Shown here: positions 5,916 through 6,914 of the stretch, one piece after another | Layout: each line of letters opens with the position of its first letter | How positions within the stretch are numbered: the first letter of the stretch is position 1 | Position numbers and translations under genes: made by a program | The notes under the pieces: generated by a model | What the model was told of the DNA's origin: nothing | The model's database searches: none | What the model saw: the letters and a program-made list of their open reading frames with translations, nothing else | Source: J051 sp040752255 | GTDB lineage: Bacteria; Armatimonadota; Fimbriimonadia; Fimbriimonadales; ATM1 | Reading direction: 5' to 3' | NCBI GenBank assembly: GCA_040752255.1 | Contig: JBFMFD010000138.1 | Coordinates: 1-6,914 of the forward strand | Length of the DNA stretch: 6,914 nt

Positions 5916-6914
5916 GGCTGCCTCCCCTTTCCAAACCTGCCGGCGTGCATCCCCTTCAACTGGCCACAAGCGGCGGCGATGGACTGTCCGCGCTCGACGC
6001 GCTGAGTGACCCTCGCCCCGCGCGCTTCCAGCGCCTGCCGGAAGGCGCGGATTCGCAAGCGAGTCGGCGCTCGGAACCCGTGCTCGTTCGGAACAGGGTT
6101 GAAGGGAATCAAGTTCACGATGCACGGCAAGCCTCGAATCAGACGCGCCAACTCCTCCGCCTGCTCCACGCTGTCCGTAACTCCGTCTATGAGCAGATAC
6201 TCAAAGGTGACCTTGCGCCTCGTCTTGCGGAAGTACCCTCTGGCTGCCTCGACAACCTCGCCGACATCCCAACGCTTGTTCGCCGGAATCAGTTCGCTGC
6301 GCACCGAATCGAAGGGCGAGTGGAGCGACACCGCCAGATGAAGAGGCAGCCCCTCGTCACCTAATCTCTCGATGCCCGGCACGATTCCAACCGTAGAGAC
6401 CGTGATGTGGCGCAGGCTGACGCCCACTTCCTCGTGGAGCAGCCGGATAGCCCCGAGAACTGCGTCGTAGTTGTGCAGCGGCTCGCCCATTCCCATGAAG
6501 ACGATGTGCGAAATCCGCCGCTCGGAGCGCGCCTGAAGCAGCAGGTACTGGGCGACGATCTCGCCGGTGGTCAGGTTGCGGTCGAAGCCGCTGAGGCCGG
6601 TCGCGCAGAACTTGCACCCCATCGCACACCCGACCTGGGAGCTGATGCAGCAGCTGACCCGCTTCTCGAACGGGAGCAACACAGCTTCGAATCCCTGCCC
6701 GTCGCCGCCGGCGAGGAGCAGTTTCACAACCCCGTCGTCCGCGCGCTGTTCGGCAAGGACGGTTAGGCCAAGCACGCTCCTGGTTGCGCCGAGCCGCTCG
6801 CGGTCGGCGGCGGGCAGGTCGCTCATCCCCTCAAACGTGGTGGCTCGACGGCGGTACACCCAGGCGGCGACTTGCCGCGCCCGCATGGGGGCTGCCGGGT
6901 CGCCGGGGAAGAGT
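5894..6914 (-). CDS. rlmN: 23S rRNA (adenine(2503)-C(2))-methyltransferase RlmN, 5'-truncated by window edge
   Basis: Radical SAM enzyme that methylates C2 of A2503 in 23S rRNA and, in E. coli, A37 of some tRNAs. Residue numbers count from the ATG at 6886. The product has the [4Fe-4S] motif C87-AMG-C91-KF-C94, GEP in the SAM-binding MGMGEPLHNYD, and both catalytic cysteines: Cys80 in CCISSQVGC (E. coli Cys118) and Cys307 in AACGQL (E. coli Cys355, which carries the methyl group). Cys307 and the GQSIAAACGQL context identify RlmN; the Cfr relative shares both cysteines, but the neighbours and sequence look like a housekeeping gene. The frame stays open to the right edge, and the residues before Met1 (LFPGDPAAP) fit the usual lead into the family's RARQVAAWVY helix, so 6886 is probably internal and perhaps 10-30 residues are missing. 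Its last 22 nt overlap the lipoprotein gene. Confidence 0.95.
   Translation of the reverse strand, partial: LFPGDPAAPMRARQVAAWVYRRRATTFEGMSDLPAADRERLGATRSVLGLTVLAEQRADDGVVKLLLAGGDGQGFEAVLLPFEKRVSCCISSQVGCAMGCKFCATGLSGFDRNLTTGEIVAQYLLLQARSERRISHIVFMGMGEPLHNYDAVLGAIRLLHEEVGVSLRHITVSTVGIVPGIERLGDEGLPLHLAVSLHSPFDSVRSELIPANKRWDVGEVVEAARGYFRKTRRKVTFEYLLIDGVTDSVEQAEELARLIRGLPCIVNLIPFNPVPNEHGFRAPTRLRIRAFRQALEARGARVTQRVERGQSIAAACGQLKGMHAGRFGKGRQPFAQVGP
5921..5930 (-). promoter_or_regulatory. Strong ribosome binding site for the LptC/LptA-like gene, inside rlmN
   Basis: On the minus strand this reads AAAGGGGAGG, an excellent match to the anti-Shine-Dalgarno sequence, ending 5 nt before ATT at 5915-5913. 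It lies within the last codons of rlmN. It is the main evidence that translation of the lipoprotein starts at ATT, since no ATG, GTG or TTG stands at a suitable distance in the right frame. Confidence 0.6.

Noticed and set aside
5916..6125. N-terminal extension of the LptC/LptA-like protein to an ATG at 6125
   Set aside because: The extra 70 residues are read out of frame through conserved RlmN coding sequence, are basic and low in hydrophobicity, and would bury the lipoprotein signal.
5894..6886. ATG at 6886 as the true start of rlmN
   Set aside because: The frame continues open to the window edge, and the residues before it read like the normal family lead-in to the RARQ helix, so the gene is treated as truncated by the window.

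Overview
The window is a compact, gene-dense bacterial chromosomal segment, GC-rich (about 60% or a little more, judged by eye). It has no tRNA, rRNA, mobile element or CRISPR array and no gene-free stretch over 300 bases. A lipopolysaccharide transport (Lpt) gene set with a lipoprotein signal shows that the organism is a diderm (Gram-negative-type) bacterium. The mix of an LptC/LptA-type lipoprotein, a DUF3084 protein and a short YqgF-type nuclease of the kind seen in Firmicutes suggests a non-proteobacterial diderm. Armatimonadota (Fimbriimonadia-like) or a relative is my best guess; this is inference from gene content and memory of the families, not a database result.

Layout. Six genes on the minus strand form one tightly packed, probably co-transcribed unit, read from the right edge to the left: rlmN (5'-truncated by the window edge, ends at 5894); a lipoprotein joining an LptC-like domain to a long LptA/OstA-like beta region (4419-5915, apparently starting at ATT); lptB (3701-4417); a single LptF/LptG-family permease (2592-3704); a DUF3084 membrane/coiled-coil protein (1148-2584); and a YqgF/RuvC-fold nuclease (732-1145). 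Every junction is an overlap or a gap of at most 7 nt, so translational coupling is likely throughout. The promoter must lie outside the window. On the plus strand, one class-I glutamine-amidotransferase-like hydrolase (peptidase C26, 62-766) converges on the operon and overlaps its last gene by 35 nt.

How the genes work together. LptB (ATPase) and the LptF/G permease form the inner-membrane ABC exporter that extracts LPS. The lipoprotein would receive LPS through its LptC-like part and, with its extended OstA-like region, could form much of the periplasmic bridge that separate LptC and LptA proteins form in E. coli. The DUF3084 protein (two N-terminal membrane helices, about 175 residues of coiled coil, conserved C-terminal domain) and the YqgF-type protein are downstream partners of unknown relevance to LPS export. 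RlmN methylates 23S rRNA A2503 and is probably linked only by position.

The points most worth a second look are the LptC-LptA fusion, its apparent ATT start inside the rlmN tail, and the embedding of DUF3084 and the nuclease in the Lpt operon. I saw no clearly novel defence or mobile system.
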